From: Rhizobium sp. AAP43
GTDB taxonomy: Bacteria > Pseudomonadota > Alphaproteobacteria > Rhizobiales > Rhizobiaceae
Length of the DNA stretch: 64,000 nt
Direction of reading: 5' to 3'
Assembly (NCBI RefSeq): GCF_001296045.1
Contig: NZ_LJHS01000016.1
Span: 1-64,000, forward strand
Of this stretch, positions 1-9,976 are shown piece by piece. The translations under genes and the position numbers were made by a program. The notes under the pieces were generated by a model, which was not told the origin of the DNA, did no database searches, and was given only the letters and a program-made list of their open reading frames with translations. Every line of letters begins with the position of its first letter. Position 1 is the stretch's first letter.

Positions 1-233
1 GGATAAAGGCCGCCTGAATTCGAAGCTCTGCGGGAGGAGGTGCATCACTTCGATGATTTGAAGATAACCCAAATCCCCGCAGAATAAAGAGGCATTGCTG
101 CACTGCAGCTATGCAAAAAACGCATTGCCCATTTTCGAAAAATCAAATTCGGGACGCGTGTCGAGCCAGAAGCATGCAGGCGCCTCATGCGATGGGAGTA
201 TACCTCTCCGTCCAGACCACACGGAAGCAGAGA

Positions 234-1214
234 TCAGCCGCGAAAGCGATCAAAGGCCGTCAGGCGCCTGATCGGCGGATCGGCATCCTGAGAGCGGTAG
301 ATTTCGGCCCTGAGGTAGCGCAGTTCTTCGTCAAGGGCTTCCTCCCCCACTTCGATCCACCAGGATTTCGGACGGCCGTCGCTGCCGTCAGACCAGCGAT
401 AGCCGCGCGCCTTCAGGTGATCCTTCATGTCAAAGGGGCTGCTCTCCGCGAAGATCCGGACCCGCGATCGCTGGCTTGCCTGGTAAAGCTCGGCAAAGGC
501 GGTGGACGCTGCTCCGTCGTCGTTTCGGGCGAGCACCTCCAACAGGGCAAAACAGTCATCCACGGCGCGGTGACCATCGTGAAAGTACCCGGCCTGGCCG
601 ATCAGATAAGCCAGCTTGGTGCCTTCATAGCCACGCGAAACCCAGGCGATCTCGGAATTGGAACACGCCCAGGCCTTGTCCGAGAACAGCGGAGAAAAGG
701 CTTCGCAAAAGGGTCGGTCGAAACCCGCATTATGGGCGATCAGCAGGTCCGCCGGTTCGATCAGCGCCTGCAAGGCTGCAAGGTCAATCGACTGGCCGGA
801 CACCATATCATCCGTGATGCCGGTGATGCGCGTGATCTCGGCCGGTATCGCGACGCTCGGCTGCCGAAGGCCGCCGTAAATCCCAGTTATGTCGCCGATG
901 GCACCATGCGCATCGAAGGTGAAGGCAATAGCGCCAATCTCGATAATCTCATCCTTGCGAGCGATCAGTCCCGTGGTTTCAGTGTCGAGGATAACCCCCT
1001 TGAGGGGATATTCCGGGCGCGGAACCGATGCGATTGCGCGTGGCTCAAGCTTGCGCAGGATGCGGTATCGACCGGTCCCGGACAGATGGTCGACCATTTC
1101 GGCTTCGCTCAAGGGGATAACTTGCGCTTCAGGTTGAGCAACCTTCGGCGCGACAGACCCGACACCCCGCCGACGGGGCGCCTGTTCTGAAAACATGTCA
1201 AACTGTTCTGCCAT
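234..1214 (-). CDS. 3'-5' exonuclease, DnaQ-like (DEDDh)
   Basis: Protein of 326 aa with a DEDDh exonuclease core starting near residue 72. Exo I is LDTETTG (D77, E79), Exo II is HNAGFDRPF (D166) and Exo III is HRAVDD (H215, D220), so all metal-binding and catalytic residues are present. The core resembles the proofreading epsilon subunit of DNA polymerase III, but a 70-residue N-terminal leader and a C-terminal extension of about 90 residues with a GYRW...SWWIEV stretch make it longer than classical DnaQ (about 240 aa). It is therefore more likely an accessory exonuclease of the DnaQ superfamily acting in repair or nucleotide turnover than the replicative subunit. It stands alone on the minus strand, and no polymerase gene is nearby. 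Confidence 0.88.
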   Translation of the reverse strand: MAEQFDMFSEQAPRRRGVGSVAPKVAQPEAQVIPLSEAEMVDHLSGTGRYRILRKLEPRAIASVPRPEYPLKGVILDTETTGLIARKDEIIEIGAIAFTFDAHGAIGDITGIYGGLRQPSVAIPAEITRITGITDDMVSGQSIDLAALQALIEPADLLIAHNAGFDRPFCEAFSPLFSDKAWACSNSEIAWVSRGYEGTKLAYLIGQAGYFHDGHRAVDDCFALLEVLARNDDGAASTAFAELYQASQRSRVRIFAESSPFDMKDHLKARGYRWSDGSDGRPKSWWIEVGEEALDEELRYLRAEIYRSQDADPPIRRLTAFDRFRG

Positions 1215-1274
1215 CGAAGCTGCTATCTTCCTGCCATCGCCAGGGCGCGTTCAAAACACGACCGGATCAGCAGA

Positions 1275-1559
1275 TCAACCCTCTTGATCGTCGAGAAACT
1301 CCTGCAAGTCCTTGAAATACAACCATAACGCGCACGAATAGTCCCCACGTCGACAGGACGGCGTTTGCAGCAGCGGAGCGGTATCGGCCGGGTCTGCGCT
1401 CGACCAGACCAGATCTAGCCCGACCTCCTGCGGCTGCGCAAAGCGGCGGCTCAGGGCATGGTTGAAGGCGTAATCAGCGGTGACGTGATCAAGCCGTGAC
1501 TGCCCATACCGATCTAAGGCGGATTTCTGTTTACACCGCTGCGGCCCATCAAGCAGCCC
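1275..1559 (-). pseudogene. Startless ORF remnant next to tRNA-Ser
   Basis: This 94-codon reading frame is open from an in-frame stop at 1560-1562 to a TGA at 1275-1277, yet has no ATG, GTG or TTG codon. The translation is compositionally protein-like, with pieces such as DYAFNHALSRRFAQPQEVGL and YFKDLQEFLDD. It lies on the 3' side of the tRNA-Ser gene, the side where integrative elements usually insert, so it may be the tail of a decayed gene. No family was recognised. The rest of 1215-1684 shows no gene. It could also be a chance open frame in GC-rich DNA. Confidence 0.3.
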
Positions 1560-1684
1560 TCACAGCAGAGGGACCGAAGGCCAAAACCAGGAAGAAAAAC
1601 CGAACCAATTCGGTCGAACCGATACCCAAGGCTGAACAAGTTAAAGGCGAATGATATGGGAAACCAGTCTGGAAAGACTGTAGA

Positions 1685-1774
1685 TGGCGGACAGGGTGGG
1701 ATTCGAACCCACGGTACGCTTTCACGCACACACGCGTTCCAGGCGTGCGCCTTAAACCACTCGGCCACCTGTCC
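1685..1774 (-). tRNA. tRNA-Ser (GGA)
   Basis: This 90-nt class II tRNA includes an encoded 3' CCA (TGG at 1685-1687 on the plus strand). The acceptor pairs GGACAGG with the sequence before GCCA, the T arm carries GGTTCGAATCC, a long variable arm is present as expected for serine, and the anticodon loop CTGGAAC sits on a five-pair stem (CACGC/GCGTG). The anticodon GGA reads UCC and UCU. A 7-bp inverted repeat (CACGGTG/CACCGTG, 1783-1805) lies just upstream, in the probable promoter region. Confidence 0.97.
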
Positions 1775-1951
1775 AGGGGGGTCACGGTGCGAAAATGTCA
1801 CCGTGTTGGTCGGGGCGGATATATACCGAGGAATTCTGAGGGATCAACCCAATTCTATCACAATTTTGACATTCAAGAACAATTCTTAATCGAGCAGTGA
1901 TAATGCGGAAGCGGGTGCGGCGGCCCTTCTCTCTCTCAGCCGGAGTGTTTC

Positions 1952-2272
1952 ATGGTGCGACTCTTGTTCAGGGTCTTGAGTTTTTCGGCGCTCTGCGTCG
2001 GTGTCGTCGCAGCGACCGTCGATTCGATCGCTTCTGTTTCCGCCTCTCGCGTGCTGCTGACACCGCTGGAGGCGGCATGGAGCGATGTTGCGCCCCAGTC
2101 CCTTCCAGCCCTGCAGGCGCTGGTGGAGATGCGCATCGGGCCGGCGGCCTGGACCGCATTCCAGAACAGCATCCTGCCGCAGCCGGCCTTTGTGATTTTT
2201 CTCGGCCTGTCCCTTGCACTGTGGATGATCGGCTACAAGCGGCCACAGCCGGCCGGGCGCTTTGCGGCCTGA
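1952..2272 (+). CDS. Small membrane protein of unknown function
   Basis: This 106-aa protein has an N-terminal hydrophobic segment (about residues 4-25, LLFRVLSFSALCVGVVAATV) and a second near residues 78-92 (FVIFLGLSLALWMIG), followed by a short basic tail. The likely topology is two membrane spans with a roughly 50-residue periplasmic loop. The first ATG that keeps the hydrophobic N-terminus was chosen; it follows GGAG by six bases. No domain was recognised. It precedes msrA on the same strand with a 153-bp gap, so the two may or may not share a transcript. Confidence 0.6.
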   Translation: MVRLLFRVLSFSALCVGVVAATVDSIASVSASRVLLTPLEAAWSDVAPQSLPALQALVEMRIGPAAWTAFQNSILPQPAFVIFLGLSLALWMIGYKRPQPAGRFAA

Positions 2273-2425
2273 ACGGTCTTTTTATATCAGCCGCCTACTT
2301 CCGGCATGTCGCCTGGCGCCAAATTCCTGGGGCCGGCGAGGCCGCCACTTGCCGTTCCGGTTCCCGTTGACCACATTAGGGACAAGGAAAACGGGGCTGG
2401 CCGCCCCACAAAGAGGAGATTGCCA

Positions 2426-3085
2426 ATGTTCCTCATCGACATGTTCAACAAGAAGACCGTCATGCCGACCGTCGAGAGCGCGCTGCCCGGACGCCCCGAA
2501 CCGCTGGCTACGGCCGACATCCATTTCGTTTCCGGCCTGCCGCTCAAGGGCCCCTATCCTCCTGGGTTCAGGACCATCTATCTCGGCATGGGCTGCTTCT
2601 GGGGTGCCGAACGCCTGCTCTGGCAGACGCCTGGCGTCTATGTAACGGCTGCAGGCTATCAGGGCGGGATCACCCCCAATCCAACCTATCAGGAGACCGT
2701 AACGGGCCTGACCGGCCACACCGAAGTCGTCAAGGTGATCTACGATCCTTCAAAGATCACGCTTGAAGCCCTCCTGAAGATCTTTTTCGAGGCGCATGAC
2801 CCGACACAGGGCATGCGACAGGGCAACGATATCGGCACGACCTATCGCTCGGCGATTTATGTGGAGAACGAGGAGGACATGGCACTTGCCCTGTCTGTCC
2901 GGGACCGCTTCCAGGCGGCTCTCGAAAAGGCCGGGCGAAGCAGCAGGATCACGACAGAAATCGCTCAGGCGGGGCCCTTCTACTTTGCCGAGGACTATCA
3001 CCAGCAGTATCTGGCGAAAAATCCGAACGGTTATTGCGGTCTGCGCGGAACGGGGGTCTCCTGCCCGATCGAACCCGCAGCCTGA
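2426..3085 (+). CDS. msrA: Peptide-methionine (S)-S-oxide reductase
   Basis: The enzyme reduces the S epimer of methionine sulfoxide in proteins and free methionine, repairing oxidative damage in the cytosol. The 219-aa product carries the family signature GCFWGAE with catalytic C57. C-terminal cysteines C204 (YCGLRG) and C213 (VSCP) are placed to act as resolving and recycling residues for thioredoxin. The frame is open further upstream, but the ATG at 2426 has GAGGAG eight bases before it and yields the family's usual N-terminal extension before the core. It is followed by 250 bp of non-coding DNA. Confidence 0.95.
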   Translation: MFLIDMFNKKTVMPTVESALPGRPEPLATADIHFVSGLPLKGPYPPGFRTIYLGMGCFWGAERLLWQTPGVYVTAAGYQGGITPNPTYQETVTGLTGHTEVVKVIYDPSKITLEALLKIFFEAHDPTQGMRQGNDIGTTYRSAIYVENEEDMALALSVRDRFQAALEKAGRSSRITTEIAQAGPFYFAEDYHQQYLAKNPNGYCGLRGTGVSCPIEPAA

Positions 3086-3177
3086 GAGCATCTGCTCAAA
3101 CCGACGGCATAAATCCTATTGATCTGACTAGATTTTCGGCGTTTGGCACCGAAGATTTGGCCAGCTTGTGAATCTTT

Positions 3178-3198
3178 ACCAGATGAAAAAAATCTGGT
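3178..3198. promoter_or_regulatory. Inverted repeat upstream of the nucleoside operon
   Basis: ACCAGAT (3178-3184) and ATCTGGT (3192-3198) form a perfect 7-bp inverted repeat with an A-rich 7-nt spacer. It lies 141 bp before the binding-protein gene and 93 bp after msrA. There is no T-run, so an operator for a dimeric repressor is more plausible than a terminator. This is inference only. Confidence 0.3.
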
Positions 3199-3338
3199 GA
3201 ATTTTCGTACGAGCCATGCAAGGATGCAACCAGCCTGGACCTCCGGATAAGGAGGCGGCGGTTCCGCAGACATGCTCTTCGTCAGGGAGGGCTTGCGGGA
3301 GGACCCAACAAGATCAATAGCAACAACAGGGCTGCACC

Positions 3339-4331
3339 ATGAAGAAAACCCTCCTCAGTCTCTTTGCCTTGGCTGCGATGTCGGCAACCGCGCTTGCGGC
3401 CGACGTCAAGCCGGCTCTGGTCTATGGCACTGGCGGCAAGTTCGACAAGTCGTTCAACGAAGCAGCCTATGCCGGCGCCGAGAAGTTCAAGACCGAAACC
3501 GGCATCGACTATCGCGATTTCGAGCCGACCAGCGACACCCAGGGCGAACAGGCGATCCGCAACTTCGCCTCGCGCGGCTTTAACCCGGTCGTCGCCGTCT
3601 CCTTCGCCTGGACATCGGCCGTTGAAAAGGTCGCCGGCGAATTCCCGGACACACAGTTCGTGATCGTTGACTCGGTTGTCGACAAGCCGAATGTCCGTTC
3701 GGTCGTCTACAAGGAGCATGAGGGTTCCTACCTCGTTGGCCTGCTCGCCGGTCTCGCATCGAAGAGCGGCAAGGTCGGCTTCGTCGGCGGCATGGACATC
3801 CCGCTCATTCGCAAGTTCGCCTGCGGCTACGAGCAGGGCGCACGGGCAGCCAATGCCAAGATCGAAGTGTTCCAGAACATGACCGGCACCACGGGTGCTG
3901 CCTGGAACGACCCGGTTCGCGGCGGTGAACTGACCAAGAACCAGATCGACCAGGGTGCCGACGTAATTTACGCGGCAGCTGGCGCCACCGGTCTCGGCGT
4001 TCTCCAGACCGCAACCGACAACGGCAAGCTCTCGATCGGCGTCGACTCCAACCAGAACCATCTGCATCCGGGTTCTATCCTCACCTCGATGGTCAAGCGC
4101 GTCGACCTCGCCGTGTATAACGCCTATGCCGATTCCAAGGCTGACAAGTTCACCCCTGGTCTGCAGGCTCTCGGCGTTGCGGAAGACGGCGTCTCCTACG
4201 CACTCGACGACAATAACGCCAAGCTGGTGACCGAAGACATGAAGGCCGCCGTCGAAAAGGCAAAGGCCGACATCATCTCCGGCACCGTGAAGGTGCATGA
4301 TTACATGTCGGACAATTCCTGCCCGAAGTGA
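3339..4331 (+). CDS. BMP-family nucleoside ABC transporter, substrate-binding protein
   Basis: Periplasmic binding protein of a nucleoside importer. The 330-aa product begins with a clear Sec signal peptide (KKTLLSLFALAAMSATALA, cut before ADVKPAL) and has no lipobox cysteine, so it should be soluble in the periplasm, unlike the lipoprotein Med/BmpA of Gram-positives. The mature part matches the Bmp/PnrA family (YGTGGKFDKSFNEAAYAGAEKF near the start; VGFVGGMDIPLIRKF in the middle). The gene heads an operon with a double ATPase, two permeases and nucleoside-degrading enzymes, which argues for purine and pyrimidine nucleosides as ligands. An intrinsic terminator directly downstream probably keeps its expression above that of the membrane genes. 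Confidence 0.92.
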   Translation: MKKTLLSLFALAAMSATALAADVKPALVYGTGGKFDKSFNEAAYAGAEKFKTETGIDYRDFEPTSDTQGEQAIRNFASRGFNPVVAVSFAWTSAVEKVAGEFPDTQFVIVDSVVDKPNVRSVVYKEHEGSYLVGLLAGLASKSGKVGFVGGMDIPLIRKFACGYEQGARAANAKIEVFQNMTGTTGAAWNDPVRGGELTKNQIDQGADVIYAAAGATGLGVLQTATDNGKLSIGVDSNQNHLHPGSILTSMVKRVDLAVYNAYADSKADKFTPGLQALGVAEDGVSYALDDNNAKLVTEDMKAAVEKAKADIISGTVKVHDYMSDNSCPK

Positions 4332-4342
4332 TCTGAATTCCG

Positions 4343-4380
4343 GGCGCAGGGCGGCAAGTCTGCCGTCCTGCGCCTTTTTT
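4343..4380 (+). terminator. Intrinsic terminator between binding-protein and ATPase genes
   Basis: A 14-bp stem, GGCGCAGG-GCGGCA with TGCCGT-CCTGCGCC (one G-U pair, loop AGTC), is followed directly by six T residues. The next gene on the same strand begins 17 bp later with no obvious new promoter in between. Partial termination here would give excess binding protein over transporter subunits. Confidence 0.85.
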
Positions 4381-4397
4381 ATGTCCGGGGAAATGGA

Positions 4398-5918
<1,521 letters not shown>

Positions 5919-5925
5919 GGTTTTG

Positions 5926-7029
5926 ATGAGCACTGCATCCGTACCCCTTCCGAACTGGATCAACTACGCACTGCTGCCGCTGATCAACCTGACGCTTGCC
6001 TTTCTTGTGTCGGGCCTCGTGGTCTGGATCATCGGAGAAAATCCCTGGGAAGCCCTGAAGCTGATGCTGGAGGGCGCGCTTGGGAGCGGTGAAGGCATAG
6101 GCTTCACGCTGTTTTACGCCACCAGCTTCATTTTCACCGGCCTTTCGGTGGCCGTTGCCTATCATGCCGGCCTGTTCAACATCGGCTCGGAAGGTCAGGC
6201 CTATCTCGGCGGCCTCGGGGCCGCACTTGCTGCCCTGTCGCTCGATCAGTATGTGCCGTGGTATGTGACCATGCCATTCGCGATCATCGCGGCGGCTTTC
6301 TTCGGGGCCGCCTGGGCCCTCATCCCGGCCTGGCTGCAGGCCAAGCGCGGCAGCCATATCGTCATCACGACGATCATGTTCAATTTCATCGGCGCGGCGC
6401 TGATGGTGTATCTCCTGGTTAACGTTCTCATTGTTCCTGGCAAGATGGCGCCGGAAACCCGGACATTCCTCGAGGGCGGTCAGCTGCCGAAGCTTGATTG
6501 GCTGATTGCGATGTTTGGCGGCAAGCTGGGACCTGCGCCATTCAACGTGTCCTTCATCATTGCGCTCGTGATGTGTGTGGTCGTGTGGGTCCTGATCTGG
6601 CGCACCAAACTCGGTTTTGAGATGCGCACATTGGGTATCAGCCGGTCGGCGGCGGCCTATGCCGGGATTCCCTATGTCAAGATCGTTCTGATCACGATGC
6701 TGATTTCCGGCGGCCTTGCCGGGATGATGGCGCTGAACCCCGTTCTCGGTGCCTCAGCGCGCCTGCAGGTGGAATTTGTCGGCGGCGCCGGTTTTGTCGG
6801 GATCGCTGTGTCGCTGATGGGTCGAAATCATCCGCTAGGCATCCTGCTCGCGGCCATCCTGTTCGGCGTACTCTATCAGGGTGGAGCCTGGCTCTCCTTC
6901 GACATGCCAAACATTACCCGCGAGATGATCGTGGTCATCCAGGGCCTCGTCATCCTGTTCGCCGGGGGACTGGAATTCATGTTCCGCCCGATGATCGTGC
7001 GTGTTTACCAGAAACTGACGAAAGCCTGA
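5926..7029 (+). CDS. Nucleoside ABC transporter, permease 1
   Basis: Inner-membrane permease of the BPD_transp_2 family (NupP/YufP-like), 367 aa with many hydrophobic spans, for example LLPLINLTLAFLVSGLVVWI near the N-terminus. The family stretch GLFNIGSEGQAYLGGLGAAL follows the second or third span. The ATG at 5926 was preferred to an upstream in-frame ATG at 5908 because the latter overlaps the ATPase gene and lacks a ribosome site, whereas TTGAGG precedes 5926. It pairs with the next gene to form a heterodimeric channel. Confidence 0.9.
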   Translation: MSTASVPLPNWINYALLPLINLTLAFLVSGLVVWIIGENPWEALKLMLEGALGSGEGIGFTLFYATSFIFTGLSVAVAYHAGLFNIGSEGQAYLGGLGAALAALSLDQYVPWYVTMPFAIIAAAFFGAAWALIPAWLQAKRGSHIVITTIMFNFIGAALMVYLLVNVLIVPGKMAPETRTFLEGGQLPKLDWLIAMFGGKLGPAPFNVSFIIALVMCVVVWVLIWRTKLGFEMRTLGISRSAAAYAGIPYVKIVLITMLISGGLAGMMALNPVLGASARLQVEFVGGAGFVGIAVSLMGRNHPLGILLAAILFGVLYQGGAWLSFDMPNITREMIVVIQGLVILFAGGLEFMFRPMIVRVYQKLTKA

Positions 7030-7039
7030 GGACGCGACC

Positions 7040-8011
7040 ATGGATTCTTTCGACATGCTCATCAGCATCCTCGGCTCGACGATCCGCCTGTCGATCCCGT
7101 TGATCCTCGCGGCACTGGCTGGGCTTTACTCAGAGCGCGCCGGCGTCTTCGACATCGGCCTTGAAGGCAAGATGCTGGCCGCCGCTTTCGCTGCGGCCTG
7201 TGTTGCCTATTTGACCGGCTCCGCATGGCTCGGGCTGTTCGCCGGTATCGCCGTGTCGCTGGCGTTCTCGCTGATCCACGGCTTCGCCTCGATCACCACC
7301 CGAGGCAACCAGATCATTTCCGGGGTTGCCCTCAACTTCGTGGCGGCAGGCTTGACCGTTGTTCTTGGTCAAGCCTGGTTCGGCCAAGGGGGACGGACGC
7401 CGCAAGTGTCGGGTGAGGCCCGCTTCTCGCCGATCATTCTGCCGGGTGCAGAGACGATGCGCGACGTGCCGTTTATCGGCCCGCTCTATGCGAACGTGAT
7501 TTCCGGCAACAATATTCTCACCTACATCGCCTTCCTGGCGGTGCCGATTTCCTGGTGGATCCTCTATCGCACCCGTTTCGGTCTGCGGTTGCGAGCCGTT
7601 GGCGAGAACCCGGGTGCCGTGGACACGGCTGGAATTTCGGTGGCCTTCCTGCGGTACCGGGCGGTCCTCATGGCTGGCCTGCTCTGCGGCATTGCCGGAA
7701 CCTATCTCGCGATCGCGCAATCGGCCGCCTTCATCAAGGACATGTCGGCCGGCAAGGGCTTCATCGCGCTTGCAGCACTGATCTTCGCCAAATGGAAGCC
7801 GGTGCCTGTCATGTTCGCCTGCCTGCTGTTCGGCTTCCTCGACGCGCTGGCCAACTTCATGCAGGGCAAGTCGATCCCAGGGATCGGCGAAGTGCCGGTG
7901 CAGATTTTTCAGGCACTGCCCTATATCCTCACCTGCATCCTGCTCGCAGGCTTCATCGGTGCTGCCAATCCGCCGAAGGCCGGCGGCGTGGCCTATTCCA
8001 AGGAGCGTTAA
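7040..8011 (+). CDS. Nucleoside ABC transporter, permease 2
   Basis: Second permease of the importer, 323 aa, BPD_transp_2 family (NupQ/YufQ-like). The signature stretch RAGVFDIGLEGKMLAAAFAA parallels GLFNIGSEGQ in permease 1, showing that the two are paralogues. About eight to ten hydrophobic segments are visible. It starts 10 bp after permease 1 and ends 3 bp before cdd, so transport and catabolism are transcriptionally linked. Confidence 0.9.
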   Translation: MDSFDMLISILGSTIRLSIPLILAALAGLYSERAGVFDIGLEGKMLAAAFAAACVAYLTGSAWLGLFAGIAVSLAFSLIHGFASITTRGNQIISGVALNFVAAGLTVVLGQAWFGQGGRTPQVSGEARFSPIILPGAETMRDVPFIGPLYANVISGNNILTYIAFLAVPISWWILYRTRFGLRLRAVGENPGAVDTAGISVAFLRYRAVLMAGLLCGIAGTYLAIAQSAAFIKDMSAGKGFIALAALIFAKWKPVPVMFACLLFGFLDALANFMQGKSIPGIGEVPVQIFQALPYILTCILLAGFIGAANPPKAGGVAYSKER

Positions 8012-8014
8012 TCC

Positions 8015-8407
8015 ATGGCTCATGATCTCTTTGAAGCCGCTCGTGATGCCATGAGTTTTGCGCATGCGCCCTACTCCAAATTTCCGGTCGGCGCTGCGAT
8101 CCGCGCCGACGACGGCCGAATCTATACCGGGGCGAACATCGAGAACCTCTCGTTTCCGCAAGGATGGTGTGCGGAGCCGACCGCGATCGGCTGCATGATC
8201 ATGGGCGGTGGTCGACGAATTGTCGAAATGGCCGTCATTGCCGAAAAGCTGGCGCTCTGCCCGCCCTGTGGCGGCTGCCGGCAGAAGATTTCGGAATTTG
8301 CTTCGGCCGATACGAAGATCTACCTGTGCGATGAAGTCGGCGTACAAAAGACAATGACGATGGACGAACTTCTGCCGCTTAGCTTCAAGACGGATGTCAT
8401 CGGATGA
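8015..8407 (+). CDS. cdd: Cytidine deaminase
   Basis: Deaminates cytidine and deoxycytidine to uridine and deoxyuridine in the cytosol. The 130-aa length fits the homotetrameric class. Zinc ligands are C52 (WCAEP), C85 and C88 (CPPCGGCRQ), and E54 is the catalytic proton shuttle. The residue after CAE is proline rather than the arginine usual in the tetrameric enzymes (CAER). Its products feed the phosphorylases encoded downstream. The stop overlaps the start of punA in ATGA, implying translational coupling. Confidence 0.94.
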   Translation: MAHDLFEAARDAMSFAHAPYSKFPVGAAIRADDGRIYTGANIENLSFPQGWCAEPTAIGCMIMGGGRRIVEMAVIAEKLALCPPCGGCRQKISEFASADTKIYLCDEVGVQKTMTMDELLPLSFKTDVIG

Positions 8408-9210
8408 AGGCGGCTGTCGATCTCCTTGTCGAGCGCCTCAACGGCTTGATGCCGCGCTACGGTATCGTTCTGGGATCGGGCCTTGGTTCTTTGGTAGAGG
8501 AAGTCCGCGATCCAATTCGCATTTCCTATTCGGACCTGCCGGGCTTCCCGCTCAGTGGTGTGTCCGGTCATGCGGGGGAGCTGGTTGCCGGCTATCTCGG
8601 ACGCACGGCGGTGATCATGCTCGCAGGGCGCATGCATTACTACGAGCACGGCGACCCCAATGCCATGCGCAAGCCTCTTGAGGTTCTGGTAGGGCTCGGG
8701 GTCAAATCCCTGATCCTGACCAACGCGGCGGGCTCGCTACGCGAGGATATGCCACCCGGCAGCGTCATGCAGATTACCGACCATATCAATTTCTCCGGCA
8801 AGAACCCGCTGATCGGCGAAAGCAGCGACGGCCGCTTCGTCGGCATGACATCAGCCTATGACGCGACCCTCTCCGCTGCCATGCAGCGCGCTGCGATCGC
8901 CGAGGGCGTTCCCCTCGCCCAAGGCGTTTACATGTGGTTCTCCGGACCAAGTTTCGAAACGCCAGCGGAAATCCGTATGGCGCGCATTCTGGGGGCCGAT
9001 GCCGTGGGCATGTCGACTGTGCCGGAGGTTATTCTGGCCCGCTTCTTCGGCCTGAGGGTTGCAGCAGCCTCCGTGATCACCAATTATGGAGCCGGCATGA
9101 CCGGTGGCGAACTGAGCCACGAGGAAACCAAGGATATGGCCCCGATCGGTGGCAAACGTCTTGCGAGCATCCTCAAACGGATGATCGGCGGAGGAGAAGA
9201 CATTGGATAA
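8404..9210 (+). CDS. punA: Purine-nucleoside phosphorylase (trimeric class)
   Basis: Cleaves inosine, guanosine and their deoxy forms with phosphate, giving the free base and (deoxy)ribose 1-phosphate. The 268-aa protein matches the trimeric PNP/MTAP family: phosphate-binding GSGLG (24-28), GRMHYYEHG, TNAAGSLRED, SGPSFETPAEIRM, and the base-binding VITNYGAGM near the C-terminus. It overlaps cdd by 4 nt and deoC by 8 nt. The sugar phosphate goes on to DeoB and DeoC, both encoded in this window. Confidence 0.93.
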   Translation: MKAAVDLLVERLNGLMPRYGIVLGSGLGSLVEEVRDPIRISYSDLPGFPLSGVSGHAGELVAGYLGRTAVIMLAGRMHYYEHGDPNAMRKPLEVLVGLGVKSLILTNAAGSLREDMPPGSVMQITDHINFSGKNPLIGESSDGRFVGMTSAYDATLSAAMQRAAIAEGVPLAQGVYMWFSGPSFETPAEIRMARILGADAVGMSTVPEVILARFFGLRVAAASVITNYGAGMTGGELSHEETKDMAPIGGKRLASILKRMIGGGEDIG

Positions 9211-9973
9211 TCAGGAACTGCGTGCGGTGGCCACGAAGGCGCTGTCGCTTCTCGATCTCACCAACCTCAAGGACGACTGCACGCCCGAGCAGATCGTGAC
9301 CCTCTGTGGAAAGGCACAGACCGCATTCGGCCCGACGGCTGCGATCTGCATCTGGCCACGCTTCGTCATGCAGGCTCGCACGCTCCTCGGTCCATCGAGC
9401 CCCATTCGCATAGCTACGGTGGTGAATTTCCCATCCGGCGAAATGAAGATCGAAGACGTCCTGGCCGAAACGCGCGATGCCGTTGCCGATGGCGCGGATG
9501 ACGTGGATCTCGTCATACCCTACCGCGCCCTGATGGCCGGCGACGAGATGGCTGTGAGCGCCATGGTTTCAGCCGTGAAGGCGGCCTCCGGACCGGCCGT
9601 CCTGAAGACCATCCTCGAAACCGGCGAGTTGAAGGACAAGAACCTGATCCGGAAGGCGTCCGACCTTGCGATCGCAGCTGGCGCAGATTTCGTCAAGACA
9701 TCCACGGGCAAGGTGAGCGTCAATGCCACTCTGGAGGCTGCGGACATCATGTTGCAGTCCATTCGGGACAGCCGCAAGAAAGTCGGTTTCAAGCCTGCCG
9801 GTGGCATCTCCACGGTTGCCGATGCCGCTCTCTACCTGAGACTTGCGGACACTATCATGGGCGAAGACTGGGTCATGCCGTCGACCTTCCGCTTCGGCGC
9901 ATCCGGACTGCTGGACGATATTCTTGCCGTTCTTTCCGGTGAGCGCTCCGTCACTGCAGCTTCGGGATACTGA
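9203..9973 (+). CDS. deoC: Deoxyribose-phosphate aldolase
   Basis: Class I aldolase splitting 2-deoxyribose 5-phosphate into acetaldehyde and glyceraldehyde 3-phosphate. In the 256-aa product the Schiff-base lysine is K165 (FVKTSTGK), the second active-site lysine K197 (KKVGFKPAGG), and the acid D102 (DDVDLVIPY). These match the E. coli catalytic triad by position. It starts inside punA (8-nt overlap) and ends 3 bp before deoA, in the middle of the nucleoside-degradation operon. Confidence 0.95.
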   Translation: MDNQELRAVATKALSLLDLTNLKDDCTPEQIVTLCGKAQTAFGPTAAICIWPRFVMQARTLLGPSSPIRIATVVNFPSGEMKIEDVLAETRDAVADGADDVDLVIPYRALMAGDEMAVSAMVSAVKAASGPAVLKTILETGELKDKNLIRKASDLAIAAGADFVKTSTGKVSVNATLEAADIMLQSIRDSRKKVGFKPAGGISTVADAALYLRLADTIMGEDWVMPSTFRFGASGLLDDILAVLSGERSVTAASGY

Positions 9974-9976
9974 AAC

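Noticed and set aside
7..87. Short open frame ending TAA at 85-87 with protein-like codons (EFEALREEVHHFDDLK)
   Set aside because: It is closed upstream by a stop at 4-6 and has no start codon. It may be a decayed gene end, but 27 codons at the window edge cannot support a call. Positions 88-233 hold nothing recognisable.
1685..1774. tRNA-Ser as an active attachment site of an integrated element
   Set aside because: No integrase gene lies nearby, no duplicate of the tRNA 3' end was noticed in the adjoining sequence, and downstream genes look like core genes. I did not search exhaustively for a distant repeat.
1783..1805. CACGGTG/CACCGTG inverted repeat upstream of tRNA-Ser
   Set aside because: It is seven bp only, close to the tRNA 5' end, with no known operator match. 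It is more likely incidental or part of a leader.
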